Source: Streptomyces seoulensis (GTDB taxonomy: Bacteria > Actinomycetota > Actinomycetes > Streptomycetales > Streptomycetaceae). Taken from it: a DNA stretch of 64,000 bases. The DNA is taken from the NCBI RefSeq assembly GCF_004328625.1, contig NZ_CP032229.1:2294001-2358000 (forward strand), read 5' to 3'. The position numbers and the translations under genes were made by a program. This document shows, piece by piece, positions 17,530 through 26,623 of the stretch. Position 1 is the stretch's first letter; the number at the start of each line of letters is the position of its first letter. The notes beneath the pieces are model-generated. The model worked only from the letters and a program-made list of their open reading frames with translations. It was not told where the DNA came from and searched no databases.

Positions 17530-19215
17530 TTACGTCTTCGGGCGGGCGTTCCAGGGCACGGGGGCGGTGCGTTCCGGCTCGACGGGCGGTCCGGCGAAGG
17601 GCCGTCCCGGCACTCCGGGGCGCCGCTGCCAGGGGTGGGGGCCGCCGGACGGGCGGTAGGCGACGCCCAGGGCGTCAAGTCGCCTGTAGTGGGCGCCCAT
17701 CCGGCGCTCGAAGTCCGCGAGGTCCCGCTCGGCGGGCGCGGGCAGCGGGCTCCAGGCGACCTCGGCGAACGCGGCGAGCCGGGGGAAGACCTGGTAGTCG
17801 ACGCGTCCGGCGTCCTCGGTCACCTCGGTCCACACGTTGGCCTGGGCCCCCAGCACATGGCGCGCCTCCTCGGCGGTGAGCCCGTCCGGTACGGGCTCGA
17901 ACCGGTAGACGTCGGCCAGGGTGCGGACGTAGCCGATGGGCACCGGCTCGTCCTCGCCGGGCGCCTGCCGGTGGTCGAGGTAGACCTGCTGCTCGGGGCA
18001 CATGACCACGTCGTGCCCGGCCCGCGCGGCGGTCTCCCCGCCCCGGTGCCCGCGCCAGGAGGAGACCACGGCGCCGGGCGGGAGCGGGCCGTCGAGGATC
18101 TCGTCCCAGCCGAGCATCCGGCGCCCGCGCGCGGCCAGCCAGGCGCCGAAGTGGCCGGCGAACCAGGAGCGCAGCCCGTCCACGTCGACGAGACCGAGTT
18201 CGGCGGCGCGGGCCCGCGCGGTGGCCGACTTCCGCCACTGGTCCGGCGGGCACTCGTCGCCGCCGAGATGCACGAAGGGCGACGGGAACAGCGCCAGCAC
18301 CTCCTCCAGCACGCCCTCGTAGAAGCGCAGGACGGCTTCGGTGGGGGCGAGCACGTACGGGGAGATCCCCCAGTCGTCCCGGACGGTGACGGCGGCGGTG
18401 TCGACGGCGTCGGTGTTGCCGAGTTCCGGGTAGGCGGCGATGGCGGCCTGGGAGTGGCCGGGAAGATCGATTTCCGGGACGACGGTGATATGCCGTTCGG
18501 CGGCGTAGGAGACGATCTCCCGGATGTCGTCCTGGGTGTAGTACCCGCCGTGCGGTTTCGCCTCCCAGAGGGCGGACGAGCGGTGGCCGAATCTGGTCCG
18601 CGCGCGCCAGGAGCCGACCTCGGTGAGGCGGGGGTACCGCTCGATCCGGACACGCCAGCCCTGATCGTCCGTCAGGTGCAAGTGCAGCACGTTGAGTTTG
18701 TGCGCGGCCAGCAGATCGAGATAGCGCAGCACGCCTTCCTTCGGCATGAAGTGCCGGGCCACGTCGAGCAGCATCCCGCGCCAGCCGAACCGGGGCGCGT
18801 CGCTGATCCGCACCGGCGCCAGCCGCCAGCTACGGCCGGGCAGCGGGGCGCGCCGGAAGGCGTCGGGGCCGAGCAGTTGCCGTAGCGTCTGGGCGCCCCA
18901 GAACAGCCCGGCCGGACCGCCCCCGCGCAGGTCGGCGCCGGTGGGCGTGACGTCGAGCCGGTAGCCCTCGGCGCCGAGTTCCCCGGCGAGACGCGGGTCG
19001 ACGGTGAGGCGTACGGCGTTCTGGGCGGCACCGTTCGCCGGGGCCAGGGGGAGGCCGGTGGCCGCGCCCAGGGTGGCGCGCAGCCAGCGCGCGGTGCTTT
19101 CGGCGCCCTCGCCCGAGGCCGCCATAACGGTGCCGGGGCCGAGCGTGAATCCCTCGCCCGGTCCCCCGTGCGCCTCCACCGGCGCGGGAATCACATCAGG
19201 AATCACACCGGTCAC
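17530..19215 (-). CDS. Beta-N-acetylhexosaminidase (GH20)
   Basis: About 561 residues with an N-terminal GH20b domain and a (beta/alpha)8 catalytic domain. The catalytic Asp-Glu pair is in HLGGDECP (Asp320-Glu321), preceded by the conserved LHLHLTDDQGWR, PEIDLPGHSQAA and followed by LGWDEIL. It removes terminal GlcNAc/GalNAc from chito-oligosaccharides or glycans. No signal peptide is seen at either candidate start, so cytoplasmic use of imported chitobiose is plausible. GTG at 19215 (after GGGGGCTGAA) is preferred to GTG at 19242. I saw no convincing DasR-type site just upstream. Confidence 0.93.
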   Translation of the reverse strand: MTGVIPDVIPAPVEAHGGPGEGFTLGPGTVMAASGEGAESTARWLRATLGAATGLPLAPANGAAQNAVRLTVDPRLAGELGAEGYRLDVTPTGADLRGGGPAGLFWGAQTLRQLLGPDAFRRAPLPGRSWRLAPVRISDAPRFGWRGMLLDVARHFMPKEGVLRYLDLLAAHKLNVLHLHLTDDQGWRVRIERYPRLTEVGSWRARTRFGHRSSALWEAKPHGGYYTQDDIREIVSYAAERHITVVPEIDLPGHSQAAIAAYPELGNTDAVDTAAVTVRDDWGISPYVLAPTEAVLRFYEGVLEEVLALFPSPFVHLGGDECPPDQWRKSATARARAAELGLVDVDGLRSWFAGHFGAWLAARGRRMLGWDEILDGPLPPGAVVSSWRGHRGGETAARAGHDVVMCPEQQVYLDHRQAPGEDEPVPIGYVRTLADVYRFEPVPDGLTAEEARHVLGAQANVWTEVTEDAGRVDYQVFPRLAAFAEVAWSPLPAPAERDLADFERRMGAHYRRLDALGVAYRPSGGPHPWQRRPGVPGRPFAGPPVEPERTAPVPWNARPKT

Positions 19216-19358
19216 TTCAGCCCCCGCAATACCTCGGCGCACGGTCCGGAATCCGTATCAGGGGGACGTTGCCCCGGCGCCCGGTGAAACACGCGTGAAA
19301 AAACACCGGGAAGGGCGCCGGGGGCAATCCGCCGGCAGGCGGGGTGGAACGGGACGGA

Positions 19359-19643
19359 CTACTTCTTGTCCTTGTCCCCGCCCTTGTCGCCACCGCTGCT
19401 CATGGACTCGTAGATCTCTTTGCACATGGGGCAGACGGGGTACTTCTTCGGGTCGCGGCCCGGCACCCAGACCTTGCCGCACAGCGCCACGACGGGGGTG
19501 CCGTCCAGGGCGCTCGCCATGATCTTGTCCTTCTGGACGTAGTGGGCGAAGCGCTCATGGTCGCCGTCACCGTGGGACACCTGCGGCGTCGGCTCGACGA
19601 GGGTCCCCGTACCAGTCCCGCGCTCGGGCTCAAGAGTGCTCAT
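19359..19643 (-). CDS. DUF3039 family small zinc-ribbon-like protein
   Basis: 94 residues. The core HERFAHYVQKDKIMASALDG, VVALCGKVWVPGRDP and YPVCPMCKEIYE is characteristic of the actinobacterial DUF3039 family. One Cys in LCGK and the CPMC pair suggest a metal-binding knuckle. The C-terminal tail is Gly/Lys/Asp-rich. The ATG at 19643 has no strong ribosome-binding site. It is 30 bases downstream of yqgE on the same strand, so probably co-transcribed. Function unknown. Confidence 0.85.
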   Translation of the reverse strand: MSTLEPERGTGTGTLVEPTPQVSHGDGDHERFAHYVQKDKIMASALDGTPVVALCGKVWVPGRDPKKYPVCPMCKEIYESMSSGGDKGGDKDKK

Positions 19644-19672
19644 AAACCCAAGGGTACTGAAGCTCACGGCCA

Positions 19673-20248
19673 TCAGTTGAGCGACGGGTCGTCCGGATAC
19701 GTGGCCACCATCGCGAGGTCTCCGCGCTGCCGGCGCAGCACCTCCCGCCACAGCCGTTCGGGCGCCGGGGAGGAGATGTCGCCGGGCTCGGACTCGACCA
19801 CGTACCAGGCGCCCTGGTCCAGCTCGTCCTGGAGCTGGCCCGGCCCCCAGCCCGCGTACCCGGCGAAGATGCGCAGCGCGCCGAGGGCGGAGGCGACCAG
19901 CTCGGGCGGGGTCTCCAGGTCGACCAGGCCGATCGCGCCGTGCACCTGCCGCCAGCCCAGCGGGGCCGCGCCCTCCCCCTCCCCGCCGCCGGGGACCACG
20001 GCGACGCCGAGCGCGGAGTCCAGCGAGACGGGCCCGCCCTGGAAGACCACGCCGGGCTCGCCCGCCAGGGCCGCCCAGCCGGCCAGCACGTCCCGCACGT
20101 CCACCGGGGTGGGGCGGTTGAGGACCACACCCAGGGAGCCCTCCTCGTCGTGGTCGAGGAGGAGCACCACCGCGCGGTCGAAGTTCGGGTCCGCCAGGGC
20201 GGGGGTTGCCACGAGCAGCCGCCCTGTGAGCGAGGACACCTCGGTCAT
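19673..20248 (-). CDS. yqgE: UPF0301 / YqgE-AlgH family protein
   Basis: 191 residues with the family hallmarks at the N-terminus (LTGRLLVATPALADPNFDRA and VVLLLDHDEEGSLGVVLNRP), followed by VVFQGGPVSLDSA and the C-terminal GYAGWGPGQLQDEL. The family is widespread in bacteria but its biochemical role is unclear. The start at 20248 (MTEVSS) is chosen; an ATG three codons upstream (20257) is equally possible, and neither has a good ribosome-binding site. It is divergent from murA. Confidence 0.9.
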   Translation of the reverse strand: MTEVSSLTGRLLVATPALADPNFDRAVVLLLDHDEEGSLGVVLNRPTPVDVRDVLAGWAALAGEPGVVFQGGPVSLDSALGVAVVPGGGEGEGAAPLGWRQVHGAIGLVDLETPPELVASALGALRIFAGYAGWGPGQLQDELDQGAWYVVESEPGDISSPAPERLWREVLRRQRGDLAMVATYPDDPSLN

Positions 20249-20493
20249 GCCAGACATGATCCCGCATCCCGGGCCCGCGCGGGGGCGCAAGCCGCATGAA
20301 CAGGGAGCACGTCCCCGCGGCGGCGCGGCGCCCCGGTGACCCGACGTACCCGGGGGGAAACCGTTCGTGTTGTGACACGGCTGGCGGGTACTCGGGCTTA
20401 CGGGCGAAGGGTGATCGGCGATTACCCTGTCTCTCCGGCCCCTGCGCAAAGTGATCGGCCGACCCCTGCCCGACTCATCGGAACGCGAGATTC

Positions 20494-21834
20494 ATGACCG
20501 TCAACGACGATGTCCTGCTTGTCCACGGCGGAACCCCGCTGGAGGGCGAGATCCGTGTCCGCGGTGCGAAGAACCTCGTGCCGAAGGCCATGGTCGCCGC
20601 CCTTCTGGGCAGCGCGCCCAGCCGCCTGCGCAACGTCCCGGACATCCGAGACGTGCGGGTCGTGCGCGGCCTGCTCCAGTTGCACGGCGTGACGGTGCGG
20701 CCGGGCGAGGAGCCGGGCGAGCTGATCCTGGACCCGACCTACGTCGAGAGCGCGAACGTCGCCGACATCGACGCCCACGCGGGTTCCAGCCGCATCCCGA
20801 TCCTGTTCTGCGGCCCGCTGCTGCACCGCCTGGGCCACGCCTTCATCCCCGGCCTCGGCGGCTGCGACATCGGCGGCCGGCCGATCGACTTCCACTTCGA
20901 CGTGCTGCGCCAGTTCGGCGCGACCATCGAGAAGCGGGCGGACGGCCAGTACCTGGAGGCCCCGCAGCGGCTGCGCGGCACGAAGATCGACCTGCCGTAC
21001 CCGTCGGTGGGCGCCACCGAGCAGGTGCTGCTGACGGCCGTACTGGCCGAGGGCGTCACCGAGCTGTCCAACGCGGCCGTGGAGCCCGAGATCGAGGACC
21101 TCATCTGCGTACTGCAGAAGATGGGCGCGATCATCGCCATGGACACCGACCGGACGATCCGCATCACCGGTGTGGACTCGCTCGGCGGCTACAACCACCG
21201 CGCCCTCCCGGACCGCCTGGAGGCCGCCTCCTGGGCTTCCGCGGCGCTCGCGACCGGCGGCAACATCTACGTCCGGGGCGCCCAGCAGCGCTCGATGATG
21301 ACGTTCCTGAACACCTACCGCAAGGTCGGCGGCGCCTTCGAGATCGACGACGAGGGCATCCGGTTCTGGCACCCGGGCGGCCAGCTCAAGTCCATCGCGC
21401 TGGAGACGGACGTGCACCCCGGTTTCCAGACCGACTGGCAGCAGCCGCTGGTGGTGGCCCTCACCCAGGCCACGGGTCTGTCCATCGTCCACGAGACGGT
21501 GTACGAGTCCCGGCTCGGCTTCACCTCGGCGCTGAACCAGATGGGCGCGCACATCCAGCTCTACCGCGAGTGCCTGGGCGGCTCGGACTGCCGCTTCGGC
21601 GCGCGGAACTTCCTGCACTCGGCGGTCGTGTCCGGCCCGACCAAGCTCCAGGGCGCCGACCTGGTCATCCCCGACCTGCGCGGCGGCTTCTCTTACCTCA
21701 TCGCGGCGCTGGCCGCCGAGGGCACCTCGCGGGTCCACGGCATCGACCTGATCAACCGCGGCTACGAGAACTTCATGGAGAAGCTCGTGGAACTGGGCGC
21801 GAAGGTCGAGCTGCCCGGCAAGGCGCTCGGCTAG
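20494..21834 (+). CDS. murA: UDP-N-acetylglucosamine 1-carboxyvinyltransferase
   Basis: 446 residues, full-length MurA. It transfers enolpyruvate from PEP to UDP-GlcNAc, the first committed step of peptidoglycan synthesis, in the cytoplasm. The substrate-binding Lys-Asn pair is in RVRGAKNLVPKAM, and the fosfomycin-target Cys is Cys124 in LGGCDIGGRPIDFH. An inside-out alpha/beta barrel signature, LTQATGLSIVHETVYE, follows later. Streptomyces often carry two murA genes; this is the one beside HU. A short CGTGT-TGTG-ACACG dyad lies at 20366-20379 in the divergent intergenic region. Confidence 0.96.
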   Translation: MTVNDDVLLVHGGTPLEGEIRVRGAKNLVPKAMVAALLGSAPSRLRNVPDIRDVRVVRGLLQLHGVTVRPGEEPGELILDPTYVESANVADIDAHAGSSRIPILFCGPLLHRLGHAFIPGLGGCDIGGRPIDFHFDVLRQFGATIEKRADGQYLEAPQRLRGTKIDLPYPSVGATEQVLLTAVLAEGVTELSNAAVEPEIEDLICVLQKMGAIIAMDTDRTIRITGVDSLGGYNHRALPDRLEAASWASAALATGGNIYVRGAQQRSMMTFLNTYRKVGGAFEIDDEGIRFWHPGGQLKSIALETDVHPGFQTDWQQPLVVALTQATGLSIVHETVYESRLGFTSALNQMGAHIQLYRECLGGSDCRFGARNFLHSAVVSGPTKLQGADLVIPDLRGGFSYLIAALAAEGTSRVHGIDLINRGYENFMEKLVELGAKVELPGKALG

Positions 21835-21870
21835 AAGTCCCGAAACCCCGGGTACCCCGGGTACGCAGAA

Positions 21871-21900
21871 TGGGCGGCCCCCCTCACGGGGAGCCGCCCA
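21871..21900. terminator. Bidirectional terminator between murA and HU gene
   Basis: TGGGCGGC plus a C run pairs with GGGGAGCCGCCCA around a TCAC loop, followed by CTTTGCGTTT on the plus strand. It lies between convergent genes. Confidence 0.85.
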
Positions 21901-21915
21901 CTTTGCGTTTGGGGA

Positions 21916-22197
21916 TTACTTGCCCTTGGCGGCTTCCTTGAGCTTCGAGCCCGCGGAGACCTTCACGCTGAAGCCGGCCGGGATGTTGATGGGCTCACCG
22001 GTCTGCGGGTTGCGCGCGGTACGAGCGGCACGGTGGGTGCGCTCGAAGGTCAGGAAGCCGGGGATGGTGACCTTCTCGTCGCCCTTGGAGACGATGTCGC
22101 CGACGACCTCGGCGAACGCGGCCAGCACGGCGTCGGCGTCCTTGCGGGTCACCTCGGCGCGGTCGGCCAGCGCGGCCACCAGCTCACTGCGGTTCAT
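21916..22197 (-). CDS. hupA: HU-family DNA-binding protein
   Basis: 93 residues, the canonical short HU (not the Lys-rich C-terminally extended HupS). It begins MNRSELVAALADRAEVTRKD and contains the DNA-binding arm region VTIPGFLTFERTHRAARTAR followed by NPQTGEPINIPAG. It compacts the nucleoid as a dimer. GGGAG seven bases before the ATG is a good ribosome-binding site. The symbol follows S. coelicolor usage for the vegetative HU. Confidence 0.95.
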   Translation of the reverse strand: MNRSELVAALADRAEVTRKDADAVLAAFAEVVGDIVSKGDEKVTIPGFLTFERTHRAARTARNPQTGEPINIPAGFSVKVSAGSKLKEAAKGK

Positions 22198-22406
22198 GTT
22201 CTTACTCCCGTGTTCTTCTTGCCAATGAGGCGTGAGGTGAGATCGATGCCGATGCGCTCGCGCCCAGAGACGCATCCTGCCCCTACCTGCGGCGGGAAAG
22301 CCAATCCGGCACCCGTAGGAGTCATGAGACCACCCTGGGGAGTCACAGGAAAGCGCCTGCCCCGCCGACACCCTAGAGGGCGTCACGACCGGGGAACCGA
22401 CGACTC

Positions 22407-22455
22407 GCCGTAGGGGAGGCCGCGCCGGTCCACACAACCTCCCCGACCCTACGGC
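22407..22455 (-). terminator. Probable terminator of the malic enzyme gene
   Basis: GCCGTAGGGGAGG and CCTCCCCGACCCTACGGC form a long interrupted stem just beyond the malic enzyme stop (22464). The rest of the 22198-22463 gap holds the HU promoter region. Confidence 0.55.
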
Positions 22456-22463
22456 AAGCGCTG

Positions 22464-23888
22464 CTAAGACGCCGCAGGCGCCGCTCCGGCCGCCTTGGCG
22501 GCCTCCCGGACGGCCCCGGCCACCGCGCCCGCGACCTTGTCGTTGAAGACGCTGGGGACGATGTAGTTCGCGTTCAGCTCGTCCTCGGTCACCACGTTGG
22601 CCAGGGCCTGCGCGGCGGCGAGCATCATCTCGGTGTTGACGGTGCGGGACTGGGCGTCCAGCAGGCCCCGGAAGACACCGGGGAAGACCAGCACGTTGTT
22701 GATCTGGTTGGGGAAGTCCGAGCGGCCGGTGGCCACCACGGCGGCCGTCTGGCGGGCGATGGCGGGGTCGACCTCGGGGTCCGGGTTCGCCAGTGCGAAG
22801 ACGATCGCGCCGTCCGCCATGGCGGCCACGTCGGTGCCGTCCAGGACGTTCGGGGCGGAGACGCCGATGAAGACGTCGGCGCCGCGCACGGCCTCCTTGA
22901 GGGTGCCGGTGAGGTTCTCGGGGTTGGTGTTGTCCGCGATCCAGCGCAGCGCGGAGTCCGGGTGGGCGTCCACCAGGTCCTCGCGGCCGGCGTGCACCAC
23001 GCCGTGGATGTCGGCGACGACGGCGTTCTTGACGCCGGCGGCCAGCAGCAGCTTCAGGATGGCCGTGCCGGCCGCTCCGGCGCCGGACATGACCACCCGG
23101 ATGGACTCCATCGAACGGCCGGTGACGCGCAGCGCGTTGGTGAGCGCGGCGAGCACCACGATGGCGGTGCCGTGCTGGTCGTCGTGGAAGACCGGGATGT
23201 CCAGGGCCTCGCGCAGCCGGGCCTCGATCTCGAAGCAGCGGGGCGCGGAGATGTCCTCCAGGTTGATGCCCGCGAAGCCGGGGGCGATGGCCTTGACGAT
23301 CTCCACGATCGCGTCGGTGTCCTGGGTGTCCAGGCACAGCGGCCAGGCGTCGATCCCGGCGAACCGCTTGAACAGGGCCGCCTTGCCCTCCATGACCGGC
23401 AGCGCGGCCTTGGGGCCGATGTTCCCGAGGCCGAGCACCGCGGAACCGTCCGTCACGACCGCAACGGAGTTGCGCTTGATGGTCAGCCGGCGGGCGTCCT
23501 CGGGGTTCTCCGCGATGGCCATGCAGACGCGGGCCACACCGGGCGTGTAGACCATGGAGAGGTCGTCACGGTTGCGGATGGGGTGCTTGGACTGCATCTC
23601 GATCTTGCCGCCGAGGTGCATCAGGAACGTACGGTCGGAGACCTTGCCGAGCGTGACGCCCTCGATGCCGCGCAGTTCCTCGACGATCTCGTCGGCGTGC
23701 GCGGTGGAGCTGGCCGCGATGGTGACGTCGATCCGGAGCTTCTCGTGCCCGGAGGCGGTGACGTCGAGGCCGGTGACGGAGCCTCCGGAGGACTCGACGG
23801 CGGTGGTGAGCTGCGATACGGCCGTTCCGCTCGCGGGCACCTCCAGCCGGACCGTCATCGAGTAGGAGACGCTGGGCGCCGTTGCCAT
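22464..23888 (-). CDS. NAD-type malic enzyme with N-terminal ACT domain
   Basis: 474 residues. The N-terminal ~85 residues form an ACT-like regulatory domain (SYSMTVRLEVPASGTAVSQL). The malic enzyme N-domain follows, with MVYTPGVARVCMAI, ITIKRN-like LTIKRNSVAVVTDGSAVLGL and PVMEGKAALFKRFAGIDAWP, then the NAD(P)-binding domain with VMSGAGAAGTAILKLL. It oxidatively decarboxylates malate to pyruvate, feeding gluconeogenesis and lipid supply. In S. coelicolor the enzyme at this locus is, as I recall, NAD-dependent; coenzyme preference cannot be proved from sequence here. Confidence 0.93.
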   Translation of the reverse strand: MATAPSVSYSMTVRLEVPASGTAVSQLTTAVESSGGSVTGLDVTASGHEKLRIDVTIAASSTAHADEIVEELRGIEGVTLGKVSDRTFLMHLGGKIEMQSKHPIRNRDDLSMVYTPGVARVCMAIAENPEDARRLTIKRNSVAVVTDGSAVLGLGNIGPKAALPVMEGKAALFKRFAGIDAWPLCLDTQDTDAIVEIVKAIAPGFAGINLEDISAPRCFEIEARLREALDIPVFHDDQHGTAIVVLAALTNALRVTGRSMESIRVVMSGAGAAGTAILKLLLAAGVKNAVVADIHGVVHAGREDLVDAHPDSALRWIADNTNPENLTGTLKEAVRGADVFIGVSAPNVLDGTDVAAMADGAIVFALANPDPEVDPAIARQTAAVVATGRSDFPNQINNVLVFPGVFRGLLDAQSRTVNTEMMLAAAQALANVVTEDELNANYIVPSVFNDKVAGAVAGAVREAAKAAGAAPAAS

Positions 23889-24220
23889 GGCCGACTTCCT
23901 CTGCTTTCACCGTGTCGCGTGTTGTGCCGTCCGATCGTCGCACCTACCGCCGAGTACGTGGTAGTCGGCTCCGATTGCGGACGTTGTGTTCTCGGGCCCT
24001 CGCCCAAGACGAGAGGCCCACGTCACAGGGACGTGGGCCTCTCTCACGTTCATGACACCGACCCGCCATGCTCGCCTCGCGGCAAGTGGTCGCTCGTAGC
24101 GACGAAGGTTGGGCCCGGGGGCTTGGATCGGGCCGGTGCCACGTCAAGGCTAACAAACGGACCCCGAGGGGCATTCCCCCGTGCGCACAGTTGTGGAAAG
24201 TCGTGCGGAACAGTTCCCGT
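23889..24220. other. Gene-free gap with a long hairpin
   Basis: 332 bases between the malic enzyme start and the helD stop. It contains the malic enzyme promoter region and a perfect hairpin at 24011-24043. A 76-codon open frame at 23944-24174 on the minus strand has no ribosome-binding site or recognisable composition and I do not call it a gene. Confidence 0.6.
24011..24043. terminator. Strong hairpin downstream of helD
   Basis: GAGAGGCCCACGTC and its exact complement (14 bp) surround a 5-base loop. It is about 180 bases after the helD stop codon, so helD mRNA may have a long 3' tail, or the hairpin may terminate a short transcript of its own. Confidence 0.7.
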
Positions 24221-26536
24221 TCAGTCCCGCAGCAGGTCCGGGACGCGGGCCGCGTCCGGCTCGTCGCGGTCGCCGGAGACGACGGTGAGCTGCTGGGTCG
24301 CGCGGGTGAGGGCGACGTACAGCACCCGCAGGCCGGCCGGGGACTCGTCGGCGATCTCGGCCGGGGAGACGACCACGGTCGCGTCGTACTCCAGGCCCTT
24401 GGCCTCCAGGCTGCCGAGGGCGACCACGCGGTCCCCGAGCCCGGCGAGCCAGCGGCGGGCCTCCTCGCGCCGGTTCATGGCGACGACGACGCCGACGGTG
24501 CCGTCGACCAGGGAGAGCAGCCGCTCGGCCTCCGCGCGGACCGTGGCGGCCAGGGAGTCCCCGGCGACCTCGAAGCGCGGCTGGACGCCGGTGGAGCGTA
24601 CGGCGCGGGGGGACTCGGAGCCGGGCATGGCGAGGGCGAGCACCTTGGCGGCCAGCTCGGCGATCTCGGCGGGGTTGCGGTAGTTGACGGTCAGCTCGAA
24701 GCGGCGCCGGGGTCTGGAGCCCAGGGCCTCGTCGCGGGCCTCGGCCGCCTCGTCCGGGTCGGACCAGGAGGACTGGGCGGGGTCGCCGACGACCGTCCAG
24801 GTGGCGTGCCGGCCCCTGCGGCCGACCATGCGCCACTGCATCGGGGTGAGGTCCTGCGCCTCGTCCACGATGACGTGCGCGTACTCGGTGCGCTCCTGGG
24901 CCAGCCGCTCGGCGCGCTCGCGCTGGGTCTCCTCGCGCACCGGCATCAGCTCCTCCAGGCCGGTGAGCTGGTCCAGCGGGTCCAGTTCGCGCTTCTTGCG
25001 GGGGCGGGCCGGGGCGCCCAGGATCGCCTGGAGTTCGTCCAGCATGGCGATGTCGTGCACGGAGAAGCCGTCCCGCTTCAGCGCGCGGGCGACCTTGCGG
25101 ACCTCGCCCGGGTTGAGCACCCGGCGGGCCCAGCGGCCGAGGCGTCTGTCGTCGGCCATGGCGGTGAGGACGCCCTTGGGGGTCAGCTCGGGCCACCAGG
25201 CGTCGAGGAAGGCGATGAAGGAGTCCTCGTCGGCCACGTCGTCGTCGAAGGAGGCGCGCAGCTCGGCGGCGAGTTCCGGGTCGGTGTGCCGGGAGGCGGC
25301 GCCGGACTTGGCCCACAGGGCGTCCAGCAGCAGCTTGCGGGCACGGGGGCGGAGCAGGTTGACCGGGGCGGTGCCGCCGAGCGCGGTGCGGCGGACGTTC
25401 TCCAGCTCGCCGGCCTCCAGTTCCAGGCGGCGGCCGAAGGCGACGACGCGGAGCCGGTCGGGCAGCGCGTGGTCGTCGGTGCCGAGTTCGAGGGCGCCGC
25501 GCGCGGCCCGGCGCAGCACCTTCAGCATCCGGTACGAGCCCTTGGCGCGGGCGACGGCCGGGGAGTCGTGGAGCGTGGCCTCGACACCGTCGACCAGGGA
25601 GCCGATGGCGCGGATCGCGACCTGGCCCTCCTCGCCGAGCGAGGGCAGCACGCCCTCGGTGTAGGCCACCAGCAGCGGGGTCGGCGAGACGATCAGGATG
25701 CCGCCCGCGTAGCGTCTGCGGTCCTGGTAGAGCAGATAGGCCGCGCGGTGCAGGGCGACGGCGGTCTTGCCGGTGCCGGGGCCGCCCTCCACGTAGGTGA
25801 CGGAGGCGGCAGGGGCGCGGATGACCTGGTCCTGCTCGGCCTGGATCGAGGAGACGATGTCCCGCATGGTGTGCCCGCGCGCCTGGCCGAGAGCGGCCAT
25901 CAGGGCGCCGTCGCCGATGACGGGCAGTTCCTCGCCGTGCAGGGTGGCCTTCAGCTCGGGGCGCATCAGGTCGTCCTCGACGCCGAGGACCCGGCGGCCC
26001 TTGGAGCGGATGACCCGGCGCCGCACGACCCGGCCGGGGTCGACCGGGGTGGAGCGGTAGAACGGCGCGGCGGCCGGCGCCCGCCAGTCGATGACCAGCG
26101 GCGAGTAGTCCTCGTCCAGCACGCCGATCCGCCCGATGTGCAGGGTCTCGGCGATGTCGGCGGTGTTGTCGGGACGCACGGCCCCCTCGGCGGGCTCGAC
26201 GGCGGTGTACGCGCCGTCCGGGCCCTTCTTGCCGTCCTTGCCCTGGAGCAGGTCGACCCGGCCGAAGAGGAAGTCCTCGAACTCGTTGTTGAGCCGGTTG
26301 AGGTGGATGCCGGCCCGGAAGACCTGCGCGTCCCGCTCGGCCAGCGCGCCCGGTGTGCCCACATGGCCGCGCTGGGCCGCGTCGTGCATCAGGAACTCGG
26401 CCTCGTGGATCTTCTCCTCGAGGCGCCGGTACACCCGGTCCAGGTGTTCCTGTTCGACGCTGATCTCTCGGTCCCGGACGGAGTCGTTCGCGCCGTGTAC
26501 CGAGAGATCCGCGGACTGCTGAACCTGAGCGGCCAC
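24221..26536 (-). CDS. helD: HelD-type superfamily 1 helicase, RNA polymerase-associated
   Basis: 771 residues. The N-terminus is a charged coiled-coil arm (VEQEHLDRVYRRLEEKIHEA, about 27-46). Walker A is VEGGPGTGKTAVALHRAAYL (about 250), Walker B is HVIVDEAQDLTPMQWRM, and the C-terminus carries VNYRNPAEIAELA, LEAKGLEYDATVVV and YVALTRATQQLTVVSG. HelD proteins use ATP to pull stalled RNA polymerase off DNA and RNA; some actinomycete members (HelR) protect against rifamycins. I found no rifamycin-associated element upstream, so a general recycling role is likelier. It lies just downstream of sigU-rsuA on the same strand. Confidence 0.9.
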   Translation of the reverse strand: MAAQVQQSADLSVHGANDSVRDREISVEQEHLDRVYRRLEEKIHEAEFLMHDAAQRGHVGTPGALAERDAQVFRAGIHLNRLNNEFEDFLFGRVDLLQGKDGKKGPDGAYTAVEPAEGAVRPDNTADIAETLHIGRIGVLDEDYSPLVIDWRAPAAAPFYRSTPVDPGRVVRRRVIRSKGRRVLGVEDDLMRPELKATLHGEELPVIGDGALMAALGQARGHTMRDIVSSIQAEQDQVIRAPAASVTYVEGGPGTGKTAVALHRAAYLLYQDRRRYAGGILIVSPTPLLVAYTEGVLPSLGEEGQVAIRAIGSLVDGVEATLHDSPAVARAKGSYRMLKVLRRAARGALELGTDDHALPDRLRVVAFGRRLELEAGELENVRRTALGGTAPVNLLRPRARKLLLDALWAKSGAASRHTDPELAAELRASFDDDVADEDSFIAFLDAWWPELTPKGVLTAMADDRRLGRWARRVLNPGEVRKVARALKRDGFSVHDIAMLDELQAILGAPARPRKKRELDPLDQLTGLEELMPVREETQRERAERLAQERTEYAHVIVDEAQDLTPMQWRMVGRRGRHATWTVVGDPAQSSWSDPDEAAEARDEALGSRPRRRFELTVNYRNPAEIAELAAKVLALAMPGSESPRAVRSTGVQPRFEVAGDSLAATVRAEAERLLSLVDGTVGVVVAMNRREEARRWLAGLGDRVVALGSLEAKGLEYDATVVVSPAEIADESPAGLRVLYVALTRATQQLTVVSGDRDEPDAARVPDLLRD

Positions 26537-26623
26537 CGGGCCCCCTTCTGACGTGCTGGGCAGCCGTCAACCGTACGCGAAGAGGACCCGGCAAAGCTAC
26601 GCGGGCGTGATTCCGGGCGCCTG

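Noticed and set aside
19216..19358. DasR-type site before the GH20 gene
   Set aside because: No sequence close to the 16-bp palindromic consensus was found.
23944..24174. 76-codon open frame between malic enzyme and helD
   Set aside because: It runs through the hairpin, has no ribosome-binding site and an unlikely residue composition.
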